Counted from the first letter of the stretch, positions 51,201 to 56,846 are shown. The stretch is 64,000 nucleotides of DNA from Forficula auricularia (GCA_024734495.1 JALMQS010000137.1:1412079-1476078); one strand, 5' to 3'. The notes: a model not told the origin generated them from the sequence alone. Translations and numbers: made by a program.

Positions 51201-52969
51201 TCATTTGGATATAGATCTTTACCTATTAATTTTAGAACAAAAGTGTAAATATTAAAGATATGAAATTTAAATGGCGTACTGGATATGTTTGTAAGAGTGT
51301 GGATTGGGTTAATTGAACGTTAGACGATTCTGAAAGTATAGTAGGGTTTTATTAATTCAAGTGGTTAATCCAAATGTTTCGAGAGCACTACGGCATCTTT
51401 TCCTCAGTGGAAACTGGGGAATCAGAATAACAGCAAGTTAGTGGATTCACAAGGCATCAATTGTCAATTGAATTTTATTAATCCTCCTTTAAATATTAAA
51501 GATATTCAAATTTAAAAAAAATGGATGAAATTTAAAGATATTTTCATATGGGAATGTTATGAAAAGAAGGAAAGGATTTTACACCGACTGCTTTGTAAGA
51601 ATTTTTTTGTTTACAAGTTGAAACAATTTTTCATCTGGTTTTATCACTATGTAAGTCGAAATTAACCTTCATACCAAATTTCAAGTTATTAGCTCCAGTA
51701 GTTTCAGAGAAATCTTTAAATGAAATCAAGTTTGTCTAATTTTTAAGTTTTTAGCTCTGTTCTATCTTTGTATTTGTCATTATATTCACACTAAAACATG
51801 AAAGTATCTGATTCAGTTTCTAATTCTGATTTTTTTTTTTTTTTTTTTTTTGAGTCGGAGTTCAAGGTAGCTCGAGGGACGCAGATTATAGTACCGTAGT
51901 CCTCTACGGACGCAGATTATAGTACCGTAGTCCTCTACGGTACTATAATCTGCGTAACAATGAATTAGATTGGAGTACAAATTTAAAGTTCATTAATATA
52001 GATAAGAGCATGAGGAAAAAACTCCAGTATTAGTTTAGAAGGAAGAGGATTAAATCAACTACAACTTTAATACTATGGTTTGAAAGAAAGCTTTCAAATC
52101 ACTTGCAGATGCTCGAGGAGGCTAAAAAGCAGGTAATTTGGCAAGATTTTTGTTCCAGACCTGATCAAAGGCCTTTGAAATGTCTAAAAATATCGCGAAA
52201 GTCTTTTTATCAATCTCAAGAGCTTTATTCCTTATATGAGTTATATGCTAAAACAGTGCTTCCCAACCTTGTTCATGCCACGGCCCCCTAAATCTGAAAA
52301 AATAATCAGCGCCCCCCCCCCCCCCCCAAAAAAAAACAACAACATATTTTAGTCGTCAAATTTTTATTTCACATGTTTATATTTTATCACAAAGAATAGT
52401 AGCTTACTTAGACAGTTTTTAAAAATAAAATAAGAAAAACTGTACATAACATAAAAATGTTCATAAATAAATATTTGTACTTTCTACTGAAAATTTTCCC
52501 GGACCCAAGGTTTGGAAGCACTGTGCTAGAATATCTACTGTAGACAACATTGCCAATAAAGCCCTATTGTCTGTCTATCATGGATATTCTATGTGATTCC
52601 AACGGCCGAAAAAATTGCTCGTTAATAAGCTTTTCCTTGATTATAGAAAAAACTGAATCTATTGCCAGGAAAATTTTTACATTAGATTTCCTCAATAACA
52701 AAAAAATAAACAGACAGCCAGTATATTTATATTACGTGATACATATGTCGATTTTAAAACAGTCAGATCCCACACGCATATGTAGGTTGGTTTCATCGGT
52801 TTTTTTTAGTTTTCAATGTGTAAAAATTAAAATTTAATTCAGATAATAAACAAGATATGAATTTCTTACCTTGCTTTTAGCTTCACTTTTATTTTCTAGA
52901 AAAGTGAAATCTTCTTGATTAGAAGTAACGCATATAGAAACACCATGTCTATCCTTAGAAGCTTTCTTC
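24072..52969 (-). CDS. MOV10/Armitage-type SF1 RNA helicase, 17 exons, 5' end missing, two lesions
   Basis: UPF1-like 5'-to-3' RNA helicase; relatives MOV10 and Armitage/MOV10L1 act in small-RNA silencing, the latter in piRNA biogenesis. About 860 residues are visible; human MOV10 has about 1000, so about 100-150 N-terminal residues are absent. Motifs in order: [11 protein letters not shown] (MOV10 hallmark), NNPEQ (Q motif), GPPGTGKT (Walker A), [12 protein letters not shown] (Ia), [12 protein letters not shown] (II), [11 protein letters not shown] (III), NFRSHP (IV), VGSTETFQG (V), [11 protein letters not shown] (VI), then IIVGNP and SYTG near the end. Exons join in phase except at two places: the acceptor before 42513 is AA, and 34348-34477 has one extra base. 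MOV10 and Armitage cannot be told apart here. With both lesions real the gene would be broken; all other sites are intact, so a sequencing or assembly error is possible. Confidence 0.88.
24527..24655. mobile_element. MITE, AATAGCGAAATCA family, best copy
   Basis: About 129 bp with inverted ends AATAGCGAAATCA and TGATTTTCGCTATT, in the helicase final intron. Non-coding. Relatives at 16473-16572 and 41022-41120. Confidence 0.55.
24872..25740. repeat. C-run dispersed repeat with three interior monomers
   Basis: Starts GATGTGTTCTGATGTGGCC, then ACTTTACCATACAACCTGG. It has three consecutive monomers (each a C-run, GGTTAGTTTTT.. and ATGTATA(C/T)AAAATTTG). It ends CCTGTATGGTAAAGTAAAAA. Lies in the last helicase intron. 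Copy number of the inner monomer varies among family members (one to three). Confidence 0.6.
25831..26030 (-). CDS. helicase exon 16 (motifs V and VI)
   Basis: Encodes [25 protein letters not shown] and ISTVRS through [10 protein letters not shown], ending in phase 2. ETFQG stands where most relatives have EEFQG. Acceptor TTTCAG, donor GAG|GTAATT. Confidence 0.92.
26498..26682. mobile_element. Foldback element with CGAAACGT near a Penelope fragment
   Basis: Arms TTGAGTGGATATTGAAGAGG / AAGAAGAAGATAATTTA and their inverse at 26630-26682 enclose CTTAAGAAGGAGGGAATAGC and CTCCGAAACGTCAG. It has perfect stem II (GGAGG/CCTCC) and GAAAC-GTC, but the CTGANGA core is changed to CTTAAGA. It lies 300 bp upstream of the GIY-YIG fragment, in a helicase intron. 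Confidence 0.55.
26893..27650 (+). mobile_element. Penelope-like element remnant with inverted flanks
   Basis: The GIY-YIG coding remnant (26985-27364) is flanked by inverted repeats: CTTGGTAGGTTTCACATTAA plus ATTTATTTTTGGAGAGACTT on the left, and their inverse at about 27568-27650. Inverted pseudo-LTR-like flanks are common in Penelope-like insertions. No reverse transcriptase part remains. Confidence 0.55.
26985..27364 (+). pseudogene. GIY-YIG endonuclease C-terminus of a Penelope-like retroelement
   Basis: The plus strand reads [20 protein letters not shown] then RSFRTRYSE: the GIY-YIG core with the Cys pair (CxxC) and [12 protein letters not shown] typical of Penelope endonucleases. One base is missing near 27115-27130 (a T run), after which another frame continues with [20 protein letters not shown] and ends at TAA 27362-27364. 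Inactive remnant of the C-terminal domain. Confidence 0.7.
27812..27920 (-). CDS. helicase exon 15
   Basis: Encodes [17 protein letters not shown] and [12 protein letters not shown], matching SFFNxxE and DVGVISPYRKQ of MOV10. Phase 2 to 0. Confidence 0.9.
28210..28390 (-). pseudogene. Jockey-type LINE C-terminal fragment
   Basis: Minus-strand frames give [14 protein letters not shown] sequence (LYYRYYFGxCSxEL in relatives), [10 protein letters not shown] and [12 protein letters not shown]. Same family as 60058-60905; 5'- and 3'-truncated, frameshifted. Confidence 0.5.
28391..29161. other. Gene-free helicase intron segment
   Basis: AT-rich. A 72-codon plus-strand ORF (28569-28787) has no recognisable motif. 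Nothing else was seen. Confidence 0.35.
29162..29920. mobile_element. Element with inverted arms and a 135-bp direct repeat
   Basis: Outer inverted arms (about 29162-29215 and 29752-29805) share GGTTGAGGCTATTGGAGT and GTCTGGACCAAGAGAGAA. In addition 29320-29455 and 29783-29918 are near-identical direct repeats (CAGTAGTCTCGCGATATATA, AACAATTCTCG, TTTGATATATTAATGAGAAA). A relative inserted in the 47639-49027 element is bounded by a 13-bp target duplication. No ORF; class unknown. Confidence 0.55.
30167..30309 (-). CDS. helicase exon 14
   Basis: Encodes [30 protein letters not shown] (compare FPIIFHGVMGKDEREGxSPS of MOV10). Acceptor TCTACAG, donor AAG|GTATGT, ends in phase 2. Confidence 0.92.
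30584..31270. repeat. C-run dispersed repeat with two interior monomers
   Basis: Starts GCTGACGTGTTCTGATGTGG, then ACTTTACTATACAACCTGG. Two monomers. Ends ACCATACCCTGTATGTATAG, with the terminal GGTAAAG lost. Helicase intron. Confidence 0.6.
31588..31754 (-). CDS. helicase exon 13 (motif IV)
   Basis: Encodes [62 protein letters not shown] and PNQLxYE are diagnostic for MOV10-type helicases. Phase 1 to 0. Confidence 0.94.
31981..32306. mobile_element. MITE nested in the TA-flanked element
   Basis: Inverted ends CCCTCTACACTATGGCCCAAC-like and, reversed, CCTCTACGCTATGAGCCAAC. Interior is relatively GC-rich (GGCCATGTTGGCC) without a supported ORF. Confidence 0.5.
32362..32460 (+). mobile_element. 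RTE-like LINE 3' end fragment
   Basis: The plus strand encodes [20 protein letters not shown] then stop, followed by CTGTATACTCAATGATGATG and a GAT/ATT tail. Same family as the minus-strand fragments at 47130-47452 and 54855-55390. About 100 bp, heavily 5'-truncated. Confidence 0.6.
32843..33075 (-). CDS. helicase exon 12 (motifs II and III)
   Basis: Encodes an acidic stretch ([15 protein letters not shown]), [17 protein letters not shown] (motif II, DECGQ where human MOV10 has DEAGH), and [16 protein letters not shown] (motif III). Phase 2 to 1; acceptor TTTTTTTAG, donor TTG|GTAAAT. Confidence 0.94.
33406..33887. mobile_element. Nested MITE cluster
   Basis: Outer inverted ends (ATATCGTCGCCTTA and, reversed, ATATCGTCACCTTA) enclose two adjoining elements. 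33427-33635 is a TAAGGGCC-family palindrome. 33634-33868 is bounded by TTAGAGTGTAAACCTGCTAA and its complement. No coding sequence; helicase intron. Confidence 0.55.
34174..34313. mobile_element. Short TIR MITE, copy 2
   Basis: Ends CGAGGGGTGAACCGCGA and, reversed, CGAGAGGTGAACCGCGA; 140 bp. Interior closely matches the element at 3-161 (GGAATTAGGTGTACACGTCT). Confidence 0.65.
34348..34477 (-). CDS. helicase exon 11, carries a +1 frameshift
   Basis: The first frame reads [12 protein letters not shown] (MOV10: MVPEDIK). After one extra base in the AATTTAT run at about 34438-34441, the frame that continues is [20 protein letters not shown] and [10 protein letters not shown] (MOV10: GEYVFP, LQEYRVLITTL). 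Neither frame alone is open throughout: the first meets TAG, the second has an upstream TAA. Splice sites are normal (TTTCATAG; AAG|GTAAAA). Confidence 0.85.
35322..35479. mobile_element. Palindromic MITE, TAAGGGCC family, copy 3
   Basis: Starts TTAAGGGCCAGTTGTATGTC and ends with its complement; the centre holds GGATGGCCAATCAGATGA. Non-coding, helicase intron. Confidence 0.7.
35480..37508. other. Helicase intron segment
   Basis: 36058-36216 is an incomplete TAAGGGCC-family MITE (its left end is lost; GATTGGCCATCCCG core, ends in TTTGGCCCTTA). Short ORFs here show no recognisable domain. Otherwise AT-rich and unremarkable. Confidence 0.4.
36058..36216. mobile_element. Palindromic MITE, TAAGGGCC family, copy 4 (truncated)
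   Basis: Shares GGATGGTCAATCAGAAGACA, ACAAAGACTTTACCAACCGA and the terminal CATACAACTTTGGCCCTTA with the complete copies. The left terminal repeat is missing. Confidence 0.55.
37509..38092. mobile_element. TA-flanked element with long TIRs and a C-run core
   Basis: Long inverted ends: CAGTGTGGGGCATAAAGATC on the left and GATCTTTATGCCCCACCCTG on the right, each bordered by TA and continuing for about 100 bp. The centre is built of C-run monomers (AAATTTTGTATACATA, CTAGAATTTT, GACCCCC) also found in the unrelated C-run repeat. No transposase. Confidence 0.6.
38226..38300 (-). repeat. C-run repeat terminal fragment
   Basis: GTCAAGTGGATGGCCACATC is the reverse complement of the start of the family members at 19437 and 30584. 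The rest is missing. Confidence 0.5.
38335..38570 (-). pseudogene. Jockey-type LINE C-terminal fragment
   Basis: The minus strand reads [20 protein letters not shown] and ETHIHRYH, matching the WNSLPxxVFPxxYNLxxFK block at the end of this LINE family. It includes a GAA/TTC microsatellite near 38410. Confidence 0.5.
39141..39508. mobile_element. Large foldback element, 175-bp arms
   Basis: Arms 39141-39316 and 39329-39508 are almost perfectly complementary with a 12-base centre (AGACATTATATA). The arms contain GAGAGAGTCTTCTG, ACTATAGTTTCGAAGGC and AGTCTATCACAAATATTTC. Each arm carries the class B hammerhead-like motif, so it is present on both strands. Helicase intron; no ORF. Confidence 0.8.
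39386..39428 (+). ncRNA. Hammerhead-ribozyme-like motif (class B), best copy
   Basis: In order: TAGA (39386-39389), CTGATGA (39390-39396), one T, stem GAAGGC/GCCTTC with loop AAT (39398-39412), GAAA (39413-39416), C, TATA, GTC (39422-39424), TCTA (39425-39428). TAGA pairs with TCTA as stem I; AC pairs with GT around a TATA loop as a 2-bp stem III, leaving C as the residue 5' of the predicted cleavage site. It departs from the textbook core by one extra base before stem II. The same motif is encoded by the other arm on the opposite strand. Confidence 0.5.
40293..40497 (+). mobile_element. Helitron 5' end fragment
   Basis: Starts TCTATATATAAAATTAAAG and closely follows the first 150 bases of the Helitron at 58314 (ACACGTTTCAAGCAAAGTTA, AACAAAATTCCTGTCTGT). 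The G-rich part and 3' hairpin are missing; the following sequence is the 40498 foldback. Confidence 0.6.
40498..40601. repeat. Foldback repeat
   Basis: TTCATTTACTATGAGTTAAG and ATTTCTAGGTCACTTGTTCA have inverse copies across a centre near 40550. A more degenerate relative lies at 53357-53468 (GGTCACTTGTTAC). Both are followed by GTTTCACCT(T/C)(G/A)CACCAACACCA. Confidence 0.55.
41022..41120. repeat. MITE, AATAGCGAAATCA family, copy 3
   Basis: Shares GGCAGAATGTTATCAGGGG, CTCTTGTATAAGAAT and AATAGCGCCACTGATTTTC with 24527-24655. Ends eroded. Confidence 0.45.
41272..41999 (+). mobile_element. TTAA-flanked non-autonomous element, complete copy
   Basis: TTAA at both edges (41272-41275, 41996-41999) with inverted ends GGTAGTTGTTTCACG and, reversed, GGTAGTTGTTCCGCC. 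It is about 95% alike by eye to 22189-22924, including TCAAAATTGTCTTAAAATAT. No ORF; helicase intron. Confidence 0.7.
42113..42249 (-). CDS. helicase exon 10 (motif Ia)
   Basis: Encodes [20 protein letters not shown] and [10 protein letters not shown] through HSTTRD, ending in phase 2. Matches [14 protein letters not shown] of MOV10. Acceptor TGGTATAG, donor CTG|GTAAGT. Confidence 0.93.
42366..42513 (-). CDS. helicase exon 9 (Walker A), acceptor site damaged
   Basis: Encodes [40 protein letters not shown] and AILQ. The Q-like region NNPEQ and P-loop GPPGTGKT bind ATP. To keep the frame from exon 8 (phase 2) the exon must begin at 42513, where the two preceding intron bases are AA, not AG. 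The only AG between the exons (42500-42501) would start the exon at 42499 and bring a stop codon after three codons. Confidence 0.88.
42582..42758 (-). CDS. helicase exon 8
   Basis: Encodes [31 protein letters not shown] through LPLGIPSEI; compare the YDVxFxxxR and HRAI region of MOV10. Ends in phase 2 at donor TTAA|GTAAGT. Confidence 0.88.
42911..43068 (-). CDS. helicase exon 7
   Basis: Encodes [28 protein letters not shown] through HIGGFIP. VPGLxExRPSxxxGD is a MOV10-family signature. Phase 0 to 2. Confidence 0.92.
43721..44607 (+). mobile_element. Mos1-like mariner with intact ends and an internal deletion
   Basis: Inverted ends (AGGTGTACAAGTATGGAATG on the left and its complement on the right) differ by one or two bases. 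They are bordered by TA at 43719-43720 and 44608-44609. The 887-bp element is shorter than the about 1.3 kb of full mariners. Helicase intron, plus strand (opposite to the gene). Confidence 0.85.
43874..44503 (+). pseudogene. mariner (Mos1-like) transposase, internally deleted
   Basis: The N-terminal helix-turn-helix region is seen ([43 protein letters not shown]), then a stop at 44104-44106. About 150 codons with the first two catalytic acidic residues are missing. The C-terminal part resumes with [31 protein letters not shown] and [12 protein letters not shown]. The protein cannot be functional; the ends could still be mobilised in trans. Confidence 0.85.
44898..45060 (-). CDS. helicase exon 6
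   Basis: Encodes [38 protein letters not shown] and LDPETVTLQ. HxLLxxEE and the INxYxM region are as in MOV10. Phase 2 to 0. Confidence 0.9.
45149..45400 (+). repeat. tRNA-derived SINE-like repeat
   Basis: GGCCTGGCTTAGTGGTTATA is a good A-box (TGGCTTAGTGG) in tRNA-like context, but the B-box is not recognisable. It lies in a short helicase intron between exons 5 and 6. The body is unassigned. Confidence 0.4.
45414..45536 (-). CDS. helicase exon 5
   Basis: Encodes [39 protein letters not shown]. Matches the YxIPxxLxxL region of MOV10. Phase 2 to 2. Confidence 0.88.
45725..45855 (-). CDS. helicase exon 4
   Basis: Encodes [39 protein letters not shown], ending in phase 2. No catalytic motif; N-terminal region preceding the helicase core. 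Acceptor TTTTACAG, donor AAA|GTGAGT. Confidence 0.85.
45921..46042 (-). CDS. helicase exon 3
   Basis: Encodes [20 protein letters not shown] and [20 protein letters not shown]. Resembles the beta-rich N-terminal domain of MOV10 (the F.P.xxG.Y pattern). Phase 1 to 0. Confidence 0.85.
46134..46202. repeat. Perfect 28-bp hairpin
   Basis: Two exactly complementary 28-base arms (46134-46161, 46175-46202; TTATTAATCTTTGGAGTGTT at the outside) around a 13-base loop. Lies in helicase intron 2. It could be a solo hairpin left by a foldback element; a hairpin precursor RNA is possible but unsupported. Confidence 0.6.
47130..47452 (-). pseudogene. RTE-like LINE C-terminal fragment
   Basis: The minus strand reads [57 protein letters not shown] then a GAT-repeat tail (poly-Asp in the ORF). 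RGQxxGHxLRHxG and GRPRxxYxxQI are the usual end of insect endonuclease/reverse-transcriptase LINEs. 5'-truncated; helicase intron 2. Confidence 0.65.
47639..49027 (-). mobile_element. TTAA-flanked element (reverse) carrying a nested insertion
   Basis: TTAA at 47639-47642 and 49024-49027 with inverted ends (GGTAGTTGTTCCGCCAAATG; reversed, GGTAGTTGTTTCGCGGCAA). The core is the same family as 22189-22924. It is doubled in length by an insertion at 48153-48827. Confidence 0.7.
48153..48827. mobile_element. Nested retroelement-like insertion with 13-bp target duplication
   Basis: Exactly duplicated TATTTTATCTGTC at 48140-48152 and 48828-48840 brackets the insert; the uninterrupted form (reverse complement) exists in the copies at 22189 and 41272. 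The insert shares GTCTGGACCAAGAGAGAAA and TCGCGAGACTACTGC with 29162-29920 and contains inner inverted repeats (ATTTGATTCAATCGCGAATC). No ORF. A 13-bp duplication suggests retroposition. Confidence 0.7.
49550..49712 (-). CDS. helicase exon 2 of those visible
   Basis: Encodes [39 protein letters not shown] and GNICVRIKP, ending in phase 1. Beta-rich N-terminal domain (V.F.I.N.G pattern). Acceptor CTTCTAG, donor CAG|GTATTT. Confidence 0.85.
50503..50725. mobile_element. Foldback element with about 105-bp arms
   Basis: Near-perfect palindrome: ATACTAGGTAGGTTTCACAT, AAAGATCGGATGCTTGTTTA, CACAAAGGACAC and their inverses around CATTCTCCCTTATCAACA. The terminal TAGGTAGGTTTCACAT also bounds the Penelope remnant at 26893-27650. 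Carries a hammerhead-like motif. Confidence 0.75.
50634..50674 (+). ncRNA. Hammerhead-ribozyme-like motif with looped stem III
   Basis: In order: ACTC (50634-50637), CTGAAGA (50638-50644), one T, GGG/CCC stem (50646-50657) and C, GAAA (50659-50662), T, ATAT, AT, T (50668-50670), GAGT (50671-50674). ACTC pairs with GAGT as stem I; AT pairs with AT around ATAT as a 2-bp stem III, leaving T at the cleavage position (an allowed H). Confidence 0.45.
50905..50970 (-). repeat. tRNA-derived SINE-like fragment
   Basis: Minus-strand CTCAGGTTCGACTCCGGGG holds a clear B-box; GATAGCGTGTTAGT precedes it. No complete cloverleaf. Confidence 0.4.
51877..51955. repeat. 31-bp direct repeat followed by a perfect palindrome
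   Basis: Two exact tandem units of 31 bases (51877-51907, 51908-51938; GGACGCAGATTATAGTACCG at the start). The second forms a perfect 21-bp-arm hairpin with 51935-51955 around TCCT. It sits just after a T20 tract. Origin unknown. Confidence 0.7.
52254..52523. mobile_element. hAT-type MITE
   Basis: Inverted ends CAGTGCTTCCCAACCTTG and, reversed, CAGTGCTTCCAAACCTTG. Flanks TGCTAAAA (52246-52253) and TGCTAGAA (52524-52531) are an 8-bp target duplication with one mismatch. The interior has a C17-like run and no ORF. The termini and 8-bp duplication define the hAT class. Helicase intron 1. Confidence 0.8.
52870..52969 (-). CDS. helicase first visible exon
   Basis: Encodes [20 protein letters not shown] and [13 protein letters not shown]. 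It starts in phase 2, so at least one more coding exon lies upstream, but none could be identified between 52970 and 64000. Acceptor ATTTCAG, donor AAG|GTAAGA. Confidence 0.8.
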
Positions 52970-53724
52970 CTGAAATTATATTTAATAAATTATTATTAAC
53001 TGGTGAATGTACTCTACGACTATAATAAATAATCTTTATAACTTTTAAAATAAGAAATTTAAAATTATATAACATTGTATAAAATTGAAAAGTGGCAGAG
53101 TTGTTCAATCAAAGAGTATGACTTCTGATGTAAATAAATATTTTATATTACATTTAATTTATTTAGTTTCGAAGAATTCGCTTTCATAGTTAGACTAAAT
53201 AAGAATGGGAAGAAATTCACTTGCTCTTAAAAAAAAAAATATGTGATATGGGCCATCTCATGACTTTACCATATTTTACCTCCCCTATATGATGATGAAG
53301 ATCAAGTCTTTGAAACTATAGTTGTACATTTTAATAAAAGAAAAAGAAAAATATTTTTTGAGAAAATTCTTATTTAGTAGGTCACTTGTTACAGGTGAAA
53401 GTATTTGTAAGACTATGTGTAACAAGTGACCGAGTGAATAACTCACAGTATATAATAGTTTTCTCAAAAACTATTTTTTCTTTTCTTTTATTAAAATAAA
53501 ATATGTTTCACCTCACACCAACACCAGACACTCTAAAAATTATAGACTTACAAATAAACTTTATATTAATATAATAATTTTAAATGTGGGAAAATTTTGA
53601 TTAAAACTCATGTCTTGAGAATAACTTATATATACCAGTATATATAAAATAAATAGAAATCTTTTATAAAACTTTAAATCAAACCCAAAAATTTCGGAAG
53701 AATTTCTCCCTTTATCAAACGTTT
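52970..53724. other. Helicase 5' region, no exon recognised
   Basis: Contains a foldback at 53357-53468 (GGTCACTTGTTAC and its inverse) and, at about 53240-53290, a fragment of the C-run repeat start (GGGCCATCTCATGACTTTAC). A degenerate class B hammerhead-like motif (ATGATGA, AAGA/TCTT, GAAAC-TATA-GTT) is at about 53287-53325. No coding exon could be supported. Confidence 0.4.
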
Positions 53725-53895
53725 GGACGAGATCACACGTAATTTTTGGCAAAACAGTCATGTGCTAAAATTCAACTACAATTTGTGTCTTTGATTGAGG
53801 CCATGGGTTGCAAAGTCTTTGCCTGAGGACCTTTGAAGTCGCGTTGCCGCGAGACCGATTCCAATACTTTATCTGATTCGCATTGGATAAAGTAA
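53725..53895. repeat. Copy of the 10597-11110 element's right end
   Basis: ACGAGATCACACGTAATTTTT, TGCCTGAGGACC and GTTGCCGCGAGACCGATT match 10965-11120; it ends TTCGCATTGGATAAAG. Confidence 0.5.
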
Positions 53896-53933
53896 AAAGA
53901 TATTACTATGAGATTCTCAAATTTCAATAATAA

Positions 53934-54376
53934 GGCTAGGCACACACAGTCGATTTTCAGTCGAGCGATAGTTTAGTTGATAGACATAAATATATTAAGT
54001 TTAATGTAGGTGCATACACAACACAACTGCAGATCAACTCGATTATTTAATCAAAAGCGATCGATGAGCACTTATGATAAAAAAATCGAGCTTAGTTAGT
54101 TAAAAATTAATTAGAGTTGGTTATAAATTGATAATGCATCACGATTTCAAACCAATTCAACTAAATTGTTGGGTTGACTGAAAATCGACTGTCTGTGCCT
54201 AGCCTAATCCTAATTAACTAAGCTCGATTTTTATCATAAGTGCTCATCGATCCCTTTTGATTAAATAATCGAGTTGGTCTGCAGTTGTGTTGTGTATGCA
54301 CCCTCATTAAACAACATATTTATGTCCATCAACCAAACTATCGCTCGACTGAAAATCGACTGTGTGCCAGCCTAAA
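53934..54376. mobile_element. Compound foldback with three TIR copies
   Basis: The terminus TAGGCACACACAGTCGATTTTC occurs at 53934, inverted at about 54176-54205, and inverted again at about 54345-54374. 53934-54110 and 54208-54376 are inverted copies of each other; 54110-54205 is unique. It looks like a complete MITE plus one extra arm. No ORF. Confidence 0.65.
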
Positions 54377-54854
54377 TCGTCATTTTTTAAAGTTGGATTT
54401 TCTTCAAAAAATTTTGTTAATAACTGATGTACATTTAACAAATTTTAAGCCTGCTCAGGTCAATGGGGAAATGATGAGATCTTTTTTTTATTCAAATATT
54501 TTATTATGATGTTTTTTGGCCTTTACAGTAAAGTACTTGTTTACTGTATATATTAATAGTGAAAAATATTTTTTCTTTGAATTAAGAGAATTTTTGTTAA
54601 CGATCGACTTATAATATTAAATACATTAATGATATTTTAAAATAGAAATGATGAGTCATCGTTTATTAAAAAAAACTTTTTTAATAAGAAAAATAACTAA
54701 TGATGTTGAATATGAATAAATAATAATTATCGATTATCAGTGCAACAAACAAAAAAAATAAAAATTGGTCTCATAGTTTGCCCATTACAAGACCATGATT
54801 AAAATTTGTTAAATAGACAACAGTTTTTTATAAAGATTTTGAAGAAAATCAGTA
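54377..54854. other. Gene-free AT-rich stretch
   Basis: Nothing recognisable was seen. Confidence 0.35.
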
Positions 54855-55390
54855 CATCATTATCATTGAGTACACAGTCCTAAGACCGGTTTGACAGAAC
54901 TACCCGTCCCCACTTGGCTCTACCCCTTTAAATGACATCCCATATTCCCAATTATTTGGTCGAAGTATTCTAATCTGGGCCTTCCCCTTTTCTTTCCCAC
55001 CTCCCCCTCCAAGAAATCCCCCATGTACCAAAATGTACCCCATCATCTGACCTCTTCTCTTCCTTAGACTCTTCCACAAAGTTCTTCTTTCTCCGATTCT
55101 TTCAAGAACTTCTTCATTTGTAATTCTATCCGTCCATTTGATTTTCATCATTCTTCTGCAGCACCACATTTCGAAAGGTTTCAATCTCTTTCTCTCCAAT
55201 CGTTCCAGGTTTCACATCCATACATATGTCTTCAATCCGTAATTCTATCAGTCCATTTGATTTTTATCATTCTTCCGCAGCACCACATTTCCAAAGGTTT
55301 CAATCTCTTTCTCTCCAATCGTCCAGGTTTCACATCCATACATGGCTATGCTCCATACATATGTCTTCAATAGCATCTTTCTATTTTTTA
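54855..55390 (-). pseudogene. RTE-like LINE C-terminal fragment with internal duplication
   Basis: The minus strand reads [60 protein letters not shown], the usual RTE-type C-terminus, then frame-disrupted. A segment of about 90 bp (around 55130-55215 and 55237-55330) is tandemly repeated. Tail: ACTGTGTACTCAATGATAATG. Same family as 47130-47452. Confidence 0.6.
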
Positions 55391-55747
55391 AGCTGATCAG
55401 TACATACATTTTAAAAAATGACGATTTAATTTTGAAACTTGAAAATCACATAGCAAGATAGTTTTTAAAATTTTTTCGATATTTTTTTTATCTAAATTAC
55501 GTTTTAAAACGAAAATTTTTAAGGAAAAAAAAATGTTCAATTTGGTCCCTTTTTCGTGAAGTATGGGCATTTAAAAAAAAAAATAACGTAATTTTTCAAA
55601 AATTAATATCTATTGAACGGTTCGATAAAAAAAATAGAAAAAAATCATGAAGGCTAGTTTCAACTAGTACTGAAACATAAAAAATTTTCAAAAAAATCGG
55701 AGATCCAAAAGCAAAATTGTATACGATTTGGCGTGGAATGCCCCAAA

Positions 55748-56846
55748 TATAGGGTAAGATGAGGCAAAGATCCGCAGTTTTTGGTTTTTATTTTTTTTTC
55801 TCCCCTCTTTTGATAGATAGAGTAAAACTTGAATTGTCATCTGAAAACTTGTTATCTTGGCCACCTAACGTAGTTTTATTAGTTCTTAAATCAATCAGGT
55901 AAAAATAGTAGAGGGCTCTAAGCTGAATTCTGCAACTGCGGACATTTGCCCCATTGTGAGGGTAAAGATCCGCACACGTGGGGCAAACATCCGCGCCCCC
56001 GTATCTTTGCAAATTACACGTTAAAATACGGTTTGTGCAGTTATTTGTCAAGAAAACCAAATTAAAAATAAAAATACAGTTTGTTTATTTTAGTACCAAA
56101 CACCCATTAAACTGAGACTCTTTTAAAGAAGTAGGTATCTAACTAGGTATATTGAAGGAGACAATAAAAGAGTGTGTCTTCTGCTGGAATTATAAATTTT
56201 ATTTATAACGAGACTATAGTTTCGAGGGCTTTGCTTATACCTAGGTATAAGTAGGACCTAAAAGAATTGATTCAATTCTGGAATGGAGTAGATTTTGCGG
56301 ATTTTGCTGAATTTGTTCGGATTGTTCAGGTGCCCAATCACATCTTCCCATTGATATTTTAAAATATCGGTTTGCTCAAGCAATTTCCAAAGTCGGCCTG
56401 CTCGCTTCATAGCACTTATAATGGGACCATCGCATCGTCTTCAAATATCCGCATGCGTACGTTGGCCCCGAAAACGCTGCGGATCTGTGCCCCATTTAAC
56501 ACTTTTTAACATTAGTAAACATATACACATCTAAAGTTTATATTCGGTCAGAAAATATTCGTGATAGGTTTATTTAAAGGTATTAGCAAGTAATCCAACC
56601 AATGTAGAAGTTGCAAAGGTGCACGTACCTACTGATTTCATACCTGAACAATCCTGAAAATATTTCATCAATAATAGTAAAAAACAATTTTATCTCATAG
56701 TTGATAGACAGCTCTCGTTGTGCCATAGACAATTCTATTGTCGACTGCTAGCATTTCTACTAACATAACAAAAGGTTTAAAACCAGGATAAAATTTTAGG
56801 ACAGTTTAAAAGTTGGGTGCGGACCTTTGCCCCACCTTACCCTATA
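55748..56846. mobile_element. TA-flanked element, TATAGGGTAAG ends
   Basis: Inverted ends TATAGGGTAAGATGAGGCAA and, reversed, TATAGGGTAAGGTGGGGCAA. Further copies of GGGGCAAA/CATCCGC-type sequence lie inside. A 90-codon minus-strand ORF at 55788-56060 is unrecognised and probably spurious. It abuts the next element, sharing TATA. Confidence 0.6.

Noticed and set aside
55788..56060. 90-codon minus-strand ORF with Cys residues (CPTCADLYPHNGANVRSC)
   Set aside because: Lies within a TIR-bounded element and translates its inner CATCCGCGCCCC repeats; no domain match.
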